10,014 bases of DNA from Deinococcus frigens DSM 12807 (GTDB lineage: Bacteria; Deinococcota; Deinococci; Deinococcales; Deinococcaceae): the NCBI RefSeq assembly GCF_000701425.1, contig NZ_JNIW01000086.1, forward strand, positions 1 to 10,014, written 5' to 3'. This document shows, piece after piece, positions 1-4,795 of the stretch. The notes under the pieces are model-generated. The model saw nothing but the letters and a program-made list of their open reading frames with translations. It did not search any database and was not told where the DNA came from. A program made the position numbers and the translations under genes. Numbering within the stretch: the first letter of the stretch is position 1; the number at the start of each line of letters is the position of its first letter.

Positions 1-410
1 AGCTGATCGGTGTGAATGACCTCTGGGACGTCATATTCACCCAGCAGCCTTGTCAGGAAGGTCTTTGCAGCCTCAGTGTCTCGGTGTCGCTGGAGCAAGA
101 TGTCGAGCACGAAGCCGTACTCGTCCACGGCCCTCCAAAGCCAGTGACGAACGCCGTCCACCGTCGTGCACATCTCGTCCAGATACCACCGCGAACCCCG
201 CCGGGGTTCGCGGTGACGAAGGTCTGCCGCGAACAGAGGACCGAACTTAATGCACCATTCGCGCAGGGTTTCGTGACTGACCAGGGTGCCGCGCTGATGC
301 AGCAATTCCTGAACGTCCCGATAGCTCAGGGGAAAGCGGTGGTACAGCCACACGGCGTGCTGGATGATCGTCATCGGGAAGCGGTGGCGGTAGGGCGTTC
401 CTTCGGTCAC
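1..410 (-). CDS. IS6-family DDE transposase, N-terminal part (runs off the window)
   Basis: This is the transposase of the left insertion sequence. It catalyses replicative transposition through a DDE active site. The minus-strand reading frame begins at a GTG at 410, five codons after an in-frame TAG, and continues open to base 1, giving about 136 residues. An internal ATG 16 codons downstream is an alternative start. Family features visible in order are a helix-turn-helix region (HRFPLSYRDVQELLHQRG, then SHETLREWCIKFG), the first catalytic aspartate in WYLDEMC, the WLWRAVDEYG strand, the RHRDTEAAK segment, and the second aspartate in IHTDQ at the very edge. IS6 transposases are about 230 residues, so roughly 95 residues including the catalytic glutamate lie outside. 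The terminal repeat starts 24 bases upstream of the GTG. Confidence 0.92.
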   Translation of the reverse strand, partial: MTEGTPYRHRFPMTIIQHAVWLYHRFPLSYRDVQELLHQRGTLVSHETLREWCIKFGPLFAADLRHREPRRGSRWYLDEMCTTVDGVRHWLWRAVDEYGFVLDILLQRHRDTEAAKTFLTRLLGEYDVPEVIHTDQ

Positions 411-451
411 GGTGGTGAGCCTACCCTAATCCGGTTAAGGCAACACAACCC
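1..451 (-). mobile_element. IS6-family insertion sequence, transposase-start end (partial)
   Basis: This is the end of an IS6-family element that carries the start of the transposase gene. The outer terminus is an 18-bp repeat at 434-451, which on the minus strand reads GGGTTGTGTTGCCTTAAC. The same 18 bases occur at 9865-9882 at the other end of the window, which is how the boundary was set. The rest of the element lies outside the window to the left. The first bases beyond the repeat (452-459) do not match the eight bases next to the other copy, so no target duplication can be shown from the inner flanks alone. Confidence 0.88.
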
Positions 452-547
452 TTTAAAGCCCTGGCCGCCGAGACCCGGCGCAAGATGCAGGCCAAGCATG
501 AGAAGGGTCAAAAGCTCGGTCTAGGCAACAGCCGCAAAAAGAAGTAG
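452..547 (+). pseudogene. C-terminal stub of a gene cut by the IS6 element
   Basis: An open frame enters directly from the IS6 boundary and runs 31 codons to a TAG at 545-547. It has no start or ribosome binding site inside the flank, so it is best read as the end of a gene whose front was removed by the insertion. The peptide is very basic: it begins FKALAAETRRKMQAKHEKGQ and ends in GLGNSRKKK. The pattern of a long helix followed by AKxxGxKLG is loosely like the region after the E-helix of small serine recombinases, but the fragment is too short to assign. The neighbouring bases to 900 do not continue any gene on this strand. Confidence 0.45.
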
Positions 548-905
548 GGGAGAGAGCAGGACGGCGCAATCAGCATCAAGGGGACCCCGGAGTCGCCAGT
601 TCGTCTTTGCGTTAAGCCGGGCCGTCCAGCCGGGAGCTGCGCCTGCTTGCCCCAGACTCGCCAGGCTACAGCGCCAATCGCTACCGAGGCCATGAGCAGC
701 GCCAATTGAAGACGTCGGTGTCGTTCATGGTGGAATTCAGCGCCAGGCCGCCGCCCGCGCAGATGCAGGTGAACACGGCCACCCACACAGGGGGGCGCTC
801 AGCGCAAGGAGGCATGGCGACAGCATGACAGAGTGCCGGGTCCAGGCCACGGTCTCAGGGCAGTCTCACGGGGAGGGGCCAGGGCAAAATATGCGCTCCA
901 GGCGC
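548..905. other. Gene-poor, apparently degraded stretch
   Basis: I see no intact gene here. On the minus strand, 815 to 681 encodes 44 residues beginning MPPCAERPPVWVAVFTCICA. A second minus-strand frame then takes over with a hydrophobic segment (LALLMASVAIGAVAWRVWG) at about 703-650. Taken together these could be a frameshifted remnant of a small membrane protein. However, neither piece has a ribosome binding site, and in GC-rich DNA such open frames are common. The right end of the stretch leads into the promoter of the small membrane peptide gene. Confidence 0.35.
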
Positions 906-934
906 TAGAAAATCCGGCCTCTATCCCCTATAAT
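906..934 (+). promoter_or_regulatory. Sigma-70-type promoter of the small membrane peptide gene
   Basis: A perfect -10 hexamer TATAAT lies at 929-934, with a -35 hexamer TAGAAA at 906-911 (four of six consensus bases) and a 17-bp spacer. Transcription should start near 941, exactly at the base of a hairpin (GTCCC-TGAC-GGGAC, 941-954). It is the best -10 box in the window and suggests strong expression. Confidence 0.75.
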
Positions 935-940
935 AGCGGT

Positions 941-1057
941 GTCCCTGACGGGACGGGGTGCATGACAACTGGGGAGGTTTGTAGAGGGCAGCAACACCGG
1001 GAAAAGCGTCAGCACCCGGAGTTGCATTCCGGGTGCTGGAAAGGAGGTGATGTTCTT
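941..1057 (+). promoter_or_regulatory. Structured 117-nt leader of the small peptide mRNA
   Basis: The untranslated leader contains a 5'-terminal hairpin (arms 941-945 and 950-954). A second hairpin with an 11-bp perfect stem (arms 1010-1020 and 1028-1038, loop GTTGCAT) sits directly before the strong ribosome binding site AAAGGAGG at 1040-1047. The six bases GGGTGC at 956-961 repeat part of the right arm of the second hairpin, so they could pair with 1012-1017 instead, giving two mutually exclusive folds. A stable 5' end plus a hairpin next to the Shine-Dalgarno sequence is typical of translationally controlled small toxin mRNAs. That regulatory role is inferred. Confidence 0.5.
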
Positions 1058-1186
1058 ATGTCCCAACGTAAGAATACACCAAAACGCGCCCGCAGGCCAC
1101 TGAAGCCGAGTGAAATTGCTGTGATCATCACAGCGATCAGCGCTCTGTTGACGGGCCTGGCGGCGCTCCTGACCGCCCTGAAGTAA
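1058..1186 (+). CDS. 42-residue single-pass membrane peptide (possible type I toxin)
   Basis: The gene encodes a 42-residue peptide. The first 19 residues are strongly basic and proline-containing (MSQRKNTPKRARRPLKPSE). They are followed by one hydrophobic helix of about 22 residues (IAVIITAISALLTGLAALLTAL) and a terminal lysine. It would be expected to insert in the inner membrane with the basic tail in the cytoplasm. The ATG at 1058 is chosen because AAAGGAGG lies 10 bases upstream. The frame stays open further upstream to codons around 833, but that part overlaps the promoter and has no ribosome binding site. The gene has its own promoter, structured leader and terminator. Size, topology and mRNA architecture resemble type I toxins such as the Fst/TxpA class, without clear sequence identity that I can recall. 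No antisense promoter was identified, so the toxin reading is an inference. Confidence 0.6.
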   Translation: MSQRKNTPKRARRPLKPSEIAVIITAISALLTGLAALLTALK

Positions 1187-1221
1187 GCCCTCTCACCCCC
1201 AGTTCGTCATCTGCCTGACAG

Positions 1222-1246
1222 CCCCCGCCTCACGGTGGGGGTTTTT
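1222..1246 (+). terminator. Intrinsic terminator of the small peptide gene
   Basis: Arms CCCCCGCC (1222-1229) and GGTGGGGG (1234-1241) form an 8-bp stem with one G-U pair and a TCAC loop, followed by TTTTT (1242-1246). It lies 35 bases after the stop codon and closes a transcript of about 306 nt starting near 941. Confidence 0.85.
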
Positions 1247-1333
1247 CATGAATGCATGGAGATCCAGCCTGTTGCTCAAAGCTGACCCGCAACCAGGAAG
1301 ATACTCTGAGGACTATTTAGAGGGAGGCGGCGC

Positions 1334-1780
1334 ATGAATGATTTCCAGAACTTCGAGTGGCAACCGATCAGCTCGTTGCCGAAAATTGTCGCTGCGATGG
1401 ACGGGATGCTTGAAGAGACGCAGGAATTTCAGGTCACGCTGAGCGAGGCACGCGGCAAATCTCATGTTCTGGATGACGGCACCCTGGACCGGGTAGACAG
1501 GCAGTACCGCGAAAGACAGGAGGACCTGGACCTTTTTGCGGAACAACTGCGGCGGTGGCAGACGCTGGACCTCACCGAAGGGCAGCGCACCAGCATTGAG
1601 GCGCTGACCCAGGAAGTGAAAGCCGCGCAGACGGCGGTGGACGGGGTGCTGGCCCTGAGTGCCGAACTCCGCGAGGGAACGATTGACCGGGTGATGGAGC
1701 TGAGCGACATGGAAATGGGATTGATGACGATGCTGGAAATGACTCCGGCACAGTTCAAAGCGTTGAAAAAACGCTCGTGA
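1334..1780 (+). CDS. Hypothetical alpha-helical protein, 148 residues
   Basis: The product is an acidic, soluble protein of 148 residues that I do not recognise. It starts MNDFQNFEWQPISSLPKIVA and is predicted from composition to be almost wholly helical. It has long charged, heptad-like stretches in the middle (from RQYRERQEDLDLFAEQLRRW through the alanine-rich EALTQEVKAAQTAVDGVLAL), compatible with a coiled coil. It ends with a methionine-rich helix and a basic tail (ALKKRS). There is no signal peptide, membrane segment or cysteine. The ATG has a GAGGGAGG ribosome binding site 8-9 bases upstream. It is transcribed in the same direction as the small membrane peptide, but a terminator separates them, so it needs its own promoter, which I could not place convincingly. 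A plasmid-borne structural or partner protein is possible; no function is claimed. Confidence 0.75.
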   Translation: MNDFQNFEWQPISSLPKIVAAMDGMLEETQEFQVTLSEARGKSHVLDDGTLDRVDRQYRERQEDLDLFAEQLRRWQTLDLTEGQRTSIEALTQEVKAAQTAVDGVLALSAELREGTIDRVMELSDMEMGLMTMLEMTPAQFKALKKRS

Positions 1781-1930
1781 GGGTGGCAGGGTAGCTCGCT
1801 CACTCTGATTCTCGGTTGTCTTGCTGGTTTCACTGTTGCTGACGGGTAGACCATCGGCCCCGTTGGGGCGGCCTTCCATGCGGTTGCGCTGACGCGCACC
1901 AGCACGCCAACGATGCAGTGTTCCTCACGT

Positions 1931-2234
1931 CACGTCGCTGACGTGCTTACCGCATTCCAGTCCCTTCGCCGGAGGCGTGAGAGGTGCTGGGGGTGGGTCT
2001 TGAGCGGTGGGGAGCAACACCGCCCCCCTCGCCGCTGCGCGGCTCCATTCGGCGCACGAGAAGCGCACCGAAGACAAAGGAGCGCCTGATGGCGCACGGT
2101 GTCATGCCCGCCGTCCCGCTGGTCACGGCAGGGGGGCCGCGCCCGTCGTCGGCTTTGGGACGACCCGGCAGCCTAGCCGAGCGCGGCAAAGACACCAGCA
2201 CAAAGGGAGCGGCCAGAGGCCGCACTTTCTTTTT
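1931..2234 (+). ncRNA. Candidate structured RNA ending in an intrinsic terminator
   Basis: Successive perfect or near-perfect stems occur on this stretch: CACGTC/GACGTG (1931-1945), GCGGTG/CACCGC (2004-2023), GCCGC/GCGGC (2031-2043), TTCGG-CGC/GCG-CCGAA (2048-2072), GCGCC/GGCGC (2082-2095), and a three-way junction. The junction's outer stem is CCGCGC (2137-2142) with GCGCGG (2181-2186). It encloses GTCGTC/GACGAC (2145-2164) and CGGC/GCCG (2166-2179). A terminator-like hairpin follows at 2209-2234. The terminator polarity indicates the plus strand. I found no good promoter, and high GC content makes short stems frequent, so this stays a candidate. Confidence 0.3.
2209..2234 (+). terminator. 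Terminator-like hairpin
   Basis: A GCGGCC/GGCCGC stem (2209-2214 and 2218-2223) with an AGA loop is followed by ACTTTCTTTTT. It could end transcription of the candidate RNA upstream or read-through from the 148-residue protein gene. Confidence 0.5.
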
Positions 2235-2281
2235 GAAGAGATAGAAGACATGAGATCAAAACCCGAAAGCAGCTTGTCGGC

Positions 2282-2326
2282 CAGCCGGGAAAATGTTGGG
2301 AAATGCGCCAAACATTTTCCCGGCTG
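2282..2326. repeat. Perfect 16-bp inverted repeat
   Basis: The left arm CAGCCGGGAAAATGTT (2282-2297) and its exact complement (2311-2326) are separated by 13 bases. No T-run follows, so it is not a simple terminator. The AT-containing arm in GC-rich surroundings makes chance unlikely. It could be a protein-binding site, a recombination or resolution site, or an RNA hairpin; nothing in the sequence decides between these. Confidence 0.7.
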
Positions 2327-2360
2327 ACCTGCGGCCAAAGGGTGCAACAGCGCCCAGGGA

Positions 2361-2428
2361 GCTGTCAAACCCGGCAAAGAGCGCTGGGTTCCGACTTTGG
2401 GCCGCTTGAAGCGGCCCAGCTTGACAGC
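2361..2428. repeat. Nested inverted repeats (possible three-way RNA junction)
   Basis: An outer pair GCTGTCAA (2361-2368) and TTGACAGC (2421-2428) encloses two hairpins. One is AACCC/GGGTT (left arm overlapping the end of the outer arm, right arm near 2386-2390). The other is a 21-base near-perfect palindrome, TGGGCCGCTT-G-AAGCGGCCCA (2398-2418). No function is assigned. Confidence 0.45.
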
Positions 2429-2613
2429 AGCCGAGAGCAGGGGTGAAGGACGGCCCCGGTAGGGCGGGCCGCACCACGGCGAGGGGAGACCCAGACAACG
2501 CCGCTGGGAGCGGCACACGACGCCCCAAAGAGGGCGACGTGTCCAGCGGACAACGAAGGGGAGAAAAGTCCATGAGGGCGCAGAAAAGCGCCTTTATCCT
2601 TCACGCTCAGACC

Positions 2614-2672
2614 TTGACATAGTAGGCTTGATAGCCTATTATAAGGCTACCTCAGACAGAGGGAAAGGAGCG
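2614..2672 (+). promoter_or_regulatory. Operon 1 promoter with palindromic operator and conserved leader
   Basis: The -35 is TTGACA (2614-2619) and the -10 is TATTAT (2637-2642), with a 17-bp spacer. The spacer holds the palindrome TAGGCT-TGAT-AGCCTA (2623-2638). A third half-site AGGCTA (2644-2649) follows the -10. A repressor bound there would block RNA polymerase. The leader 2651-2672 (CTCAGACAGAGGG then AAAGGAGCG) is identical over 22 bases to the leader of operon 2 and supplies the ribosome binding site for the gene at 2678. The arrangement is repeated at 4731-4789. Confidence 0.82.
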
Positions 2673-2677
2673 CCAAA

Positions 2678-3229
2678 ATGACCCAGACCGCCCGCACCAA
2701 ACCCACCAACTTCACCCGCACATGGAAGGTGAACCTCTATGGCAGTTGGGGTGACAGCTCCAGCGCGAGCCTGTTTATCGGCAGCCACATCATCACCCTG
2801 ACCGCAGACCACAGCGGCCACCTCACCGCGATCATTGACGGCGAGAATCAGCCTGGCATTGACCGCGCCGTGTCTTATCTCAACTGGGGCAAGGAAGCGG
2901 GCAGCCACCTGGAAGTCCTGCGCGAAGGGCCAACCGAGCCGACGCCCACCCCACCCGCGCCCGTGGCGCTGGCCGTTCCGCAGATCGGCAAGGGACGCGC
3001 CCACACGCTGCACAAAATCATGGGGGCCGCTGGACTGCCCCGCGCCCAGCATTACAGCCTTGCTGCCGCCGCGTTGGGGGAGCCGTGGCCCCTGACCACC
3101 CTCTCAGACCTCACCGAGCAGGAGGCAGGGACCGTGTGGGGGCATCTGTGTGCCGTCTATCCCAGCGCCCGCGAGATCGGAGAGCGCGTGAAGGCCAAGA
3201 CCGCGCCCGCCCAGGCCCAGGCCGCTTAA
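2678..3229 (+). CDS. Hypothetical protein, 183 residues, two-domain (operon 1, first gene)
   Basis: The product is a soluble protein that I cannot name. Residues 12-82 look like a beta-rich domain (WKVNLYGSWGDSSSASLFIG, then a HIITLTADHSGHLTAIIDGE stretch). A proline/threonine-rich linker follows at about 85-98. A compact helical domain at about 105-172 includes LHKIMGAAGLPRAQHYSLAA, LSDLTEQEAGTVW and VYPSAREI. Short helical domains of this kind (LH-x-hhGxxGL...AAALG...LTEQEA) also occur as C-terminal extensions of phage and plasmid nucleic-acid-binding proteins, so a DNA-related role is conceivable but unproven. The tail is AKTAPAQAQAA; the product of operon 2 ends in a similar AQ repeat. 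The ATG at 2678 follows AAAGGAG closely. It is separated by 67 bases from the next gene in the same operon. Confidence 0.75.
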   Translation: MTQTARTKPTNFTRTWKVNLYGSWGDSSSASLFIGSHIITLTADHSGHLTAIIDGENQPGIDRAVSYLNWGKEAGSHLEVLREGPTEPTPTPPAPVALAVPQIGKGRAHTLHKIMGAAGLPRAQHYSLAAAALGEPWPLTTLSDLTEQEAGTVWGHLCAVYPSAREIGERVKAKTAPAQAQAA

Positions 3230-3296
3230 CCGGGCCGGGGGCCACCGCGCCCCCGCCCCTTGTCCCCCCATTCCAACACCCAAGGAGCAAAACCCC

Positions 3297-3575
3297 ATGC
3301 AAAAAGCCATGCGCGTGATTCACCCCGACGGACGCCAGGAGCTTCACAACCTCACCCCGGAGACCGACAGTTACACGCTGCTTAAAAAGCTGATCGGCGG
3401 CTGGCTGGAATACGTCCCCGCCCACTACCACGCCATTCGAGACCACGAGGTGGTGATTGACGAGGAAGGAATGCTCAAAGAACTCGCGCCAAACTGGGCA
3501 GGCAGCCGCATGATCGGCATGGACCTGACAAAGTACCCCCCCCTTGCACGGCCCGCTGGTGCTGGTGCCACATGA
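3297..3575 (+). CDS. DUF3846-domain protein, N-terminal segment before a frameshift
   Basis: Ninety-two codons are readable, starting at an ATG with AAGGAG 9-10 bases upstream. Residues 5-83 match the DUF3846 pattern: an initial strand and turn (MRVIHPDGRQEL), the KKLIGGWLEYVP core, the VVIDEEGMLKELAPNWAGSR motif with the conserved Glu-Glu-Gly and Pro-Asn, and then MIGMDLTKYPP. The domain should close with a strand of the type LHGPLVLVPHD. Those residues are present but in the next reading frame, after a run of eight C at 3536-3543. With seven C the frame continues through to 4098 as a 266-residue protein. As written, the last residues (LARPAGAGAT) are out-of-frame junk. DUF3846 has no established biochemical function; it is common in phage and plasmid genes. 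Confidence 0.75.
   Translation: MQKAMRVIHPDGRQELHNLTPETDSYTLLKKLIGGWLEYVPAHYHAIRDHEVVIDEEGMLKELAPNWAGSRMIGMDLTKYPPLARPAGAGAT
3536..3543 (+). repeat. Run of eight C at the frameshift point
   Basis: The homopolymer C8 begins inside the codons for Tyr-Pro-Pro of the DUF3846 gene. Deleting one C restores a single open frame from 3297 to 4098 with domain-consistent residues on both sides. This could be a sequencing or assembly error, a slippage mutation, a phase-variable tract, or a programmed slip site. Confidence 0.85.
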
Positions 3576-4098
3576 CCCGGCAGACGGACCCAGCCCCAGC
3601 CCCGCCCAGCAGCGCCGCCACGCCGCCGCCCCGGACAATCTGGTGAACCTGTACGCCCGCGCCCTGGAAGGTAACGCCGACGCGCTGGCAAAACTGGGGG
3701 TCAGCAGTCCCGAGCAGATCACCGTGATTGACGCAAGGGAGGCCGCGCCGCTGCACCTGTACCTGATGCAGCCGGACGGCCACACCGAGCGGTACGCGGT
3801 AGGGGGCAACGACAAGGCCCACAGGTGGATTGACGGCAAATTGGGCGAGGCGTACAGCGTCCCCACCAACGCGTGTAGCGTGCAGGCTTACGCTGTGATC
3901 TACAGCGCCGCGCCCATTGATCAGCGCCCCAACCGGGTAGCGCAAAAGGCGCTGGGCCTCAAGACCCTTCGGTATGGCCCGGTGGTCCTCGCGCCCACGG
4001 GCCAGGCAGACCCCTCACCCACCCACCAACGTCTGGACGAAGCCCTCAGCGGCAACGCGGCGGCCCGCGCCGAGCTGGGAATCATTGCCGACTGGTAA
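3544..4098 (+). CDS. Continuation of the DUF3846 protein: end of domain 1 plus a second DUF3846-like domain
   Basis: This frame supplies the missing end of the first domain (LHGPLVLVPHD), a linker, and a helical segment (LVNLYARALEGNADALAKLG). It then has a second copy of the fold: LHLYLMQPDGHTERYAVGG, WIDGKLGEAYSVP, a YSAAPIDQRPN segment with the Pro-Asn motif, and the closing strand YGPVVLAP. It ends with another helical segment (LDEALSGNAAARAELGII). The frame can be opened from a TTG at 3544, but there is no ribosome binding site there. It is much more likely the downstream part of the gene starting at 3297, separated by a one-base shift. The gene that follows starts 59 bases later with its own AAGGAGG site. 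If the shift is real, only the first domain minus its last strand would be made, and this part would be silent. Confidence 0.7.
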   Translation: MHGPLVLVPHDPADGPSPSPAQQRRHAAAPDNLVNLYARALEGNADALAKLGVSSPEQITVIDAREAAPLHLYLMQPDGHTERYAVGGNDKAHRWIDGKLGEAYSVPTNACSVQAYAVIYSAAPIDQRPNRVAQKALGLKTLRYGPVVLAPTGQADPSPTHQRLDEALSGNAAARAELGIIADW

Positions 4099-4157
4099 AC
4101 CCACTGCCCCAGGCCCCGCCCAGCGGGGCCACCACCCAGCCCAAGGAGGAAAAAGAC

Positions 4158-4568
4158 ATGCCCGCACAATGGATCAGAACACCCGGCCCGGTCCACGTCC
4201 CCAATCTGCAACAGCACTACAGCTACGCCACCGACGCCTTCAGCGGTTTCATGTTCGATGTGGACGAGAAAAATCACGCGGTCATTCTGGACAACGACGC
4301 CGCCCGCCAGAATTACGCCAAAGCCCAGGCCGGTGTGTGCGCCGGGACCATGATTGACCACGGCGTGCAGGACTACGGGCGCGAACAGTGGGACGCCGGG
4401 GCCATCCGGTGCGGTTGCGGGCGGACGCTGGAGATGACCGGCGACTGGCAGGGAACCCGCTGCGAGTGCGGCAACGAGTACAACACGGGCGGCCAGCAAC
4501 TCCGCGCAGACTGGCGGGTCTTTTGCCGGGAAACTGGCGAAGTGACCGACGACAATGTTCTGTCCTGA
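4158..4568 (+). CDS. Small protein with paired CxC motifs, 136 residues (operon 1, last gene)
   Basis: This is an unrecognised soluble protein. The N-terminal 80 residues are mixed alpha/beta (PNLQQHYSYATDAFSGFMF, then DNDAARQNYAKAQAGVCAG). Residues 83-110 carry two CxC knuckles, C85-G-C87 and C102-E-C104, 14 residues apart within RCGCGRTLEM and RCECGNEYNTG. This is the layout of a small zinc-ribbon, so metal binding is plausible from the cysteine spacing. The segment after it (RADWRVFCRETGEVTDDNV) has one more cysteine, C123. The ATG at 4158 follows AAGGAGG at 4143-4149. It is the last gene before the operon 1 terminator. It shares direction and close spacing with the DUF3846 gene, which suggests co-expression. 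Confidence 0.75.
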   Translation: MPAQWIRTPGPVHVPNLQQHYSYATDAFSGFMFDVDEKNHAVILDNDAARQNYAKAQAGVCAGTMIDHGVQDYGREQWDAGAIRCGCGRTLEMTGDWQGTRCECGNEYNTGGQQLRADWRVFCRETGEVTDDNVLS

Positions 4569-4662
4569 CCGCACGAGCTGGAGATAGACGCGCGGCCACC
4601 TTTAAGGAGGTGGTCCGCCAGTCTCGCTCAACACCCTCAACCTCTTTCTCTCTCTGTCTTAT

Positions 4663-4684
4663 GCCGCGCCTAGCGCGGCTTTTT
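4663..4684 (+). terminator. Operon 1 intrinsic terminator
   Basis: GCCGCGC (4663-4669) and GCGCGGC (4673-4679) form a perfect 7-bp stem with a CTA loop, followed by TTTTT (4680-4684). It lies 94 bases after the last stop codon of operon 1 and 47 bases before the operon 2 promoter, insulating the two units. Confidence 0.88.
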
Positions 4685-4730
4685 CTATTCTCAAAGTAAA
4701 GGCCGTCTCGAAAATAGTCGGTCAAATAGC

Positions 4731-4789
4731 TTGACAGAATAGGCTATATAGCTTATTATGTACTTATCTCAGACAGAGGGAAAGGAGCG
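4731..4789 (+). promoter_or_regulatory. Operon 2 promoter with the same operator and leader as operon 1
   Basis: The -35 is TTGACA (4731-4736) and the -10 is TATTAT (4754-4759), again with a 17-bp spacer. The palindrome TAGGCT-ATAT-AGCTTA (4740-4755) matches the operon 1 operator except for one base in the right half. The 22-base leader at 4768-4789 is identical to 2651-2672. The third half-site seen in operon 1 is absent, so repression strength may differ. The -35 also forms the right half of GTCAA-ATAGC-TTGAC (4721-4735). Confidence 0.82.
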
Positions 4790-4795
4790 TTAAAA

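Larger units (their letters stand above)
1781..2613. other. 830-base intergenic region rich in inverted repeats
   Basis: No open frame here has a convincing ribosome binding site or protein-like composition. The minus-strand frames at 2123-2573 and 1947-2225 and the plus-strand frames at 1984-2327 overlap each other and look like chance open frames in GC-rich DNA. What the region does hold is a dense succession of perfect inverted repeats, listed separately: 1931-2234 ending in a terminator, a 16-bp-arm hairpin at 2282-2326, and a branched fold at 2361-2428. It ends just before the operon 1 promoter. Confidence 0.6.

Noticed and set aside
1313..1905. Long minus-strand frames opposite the 148-residue protein
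   Set aside because: They overlap a gene with a good ribosome binding site and natural composition, and are mirror frames of GC-rich coding DNA.
2605..2625. TTGACATA near 2614 as half of the Deinococcus radiation/desiccation response motif
   Set aside because: Only about 11 of 17 positions of the palindromic motif fit, and the left half is absent. The bases are fully explained as the -35 box of the operon 1 promoter, and the second promoter lacks the match.
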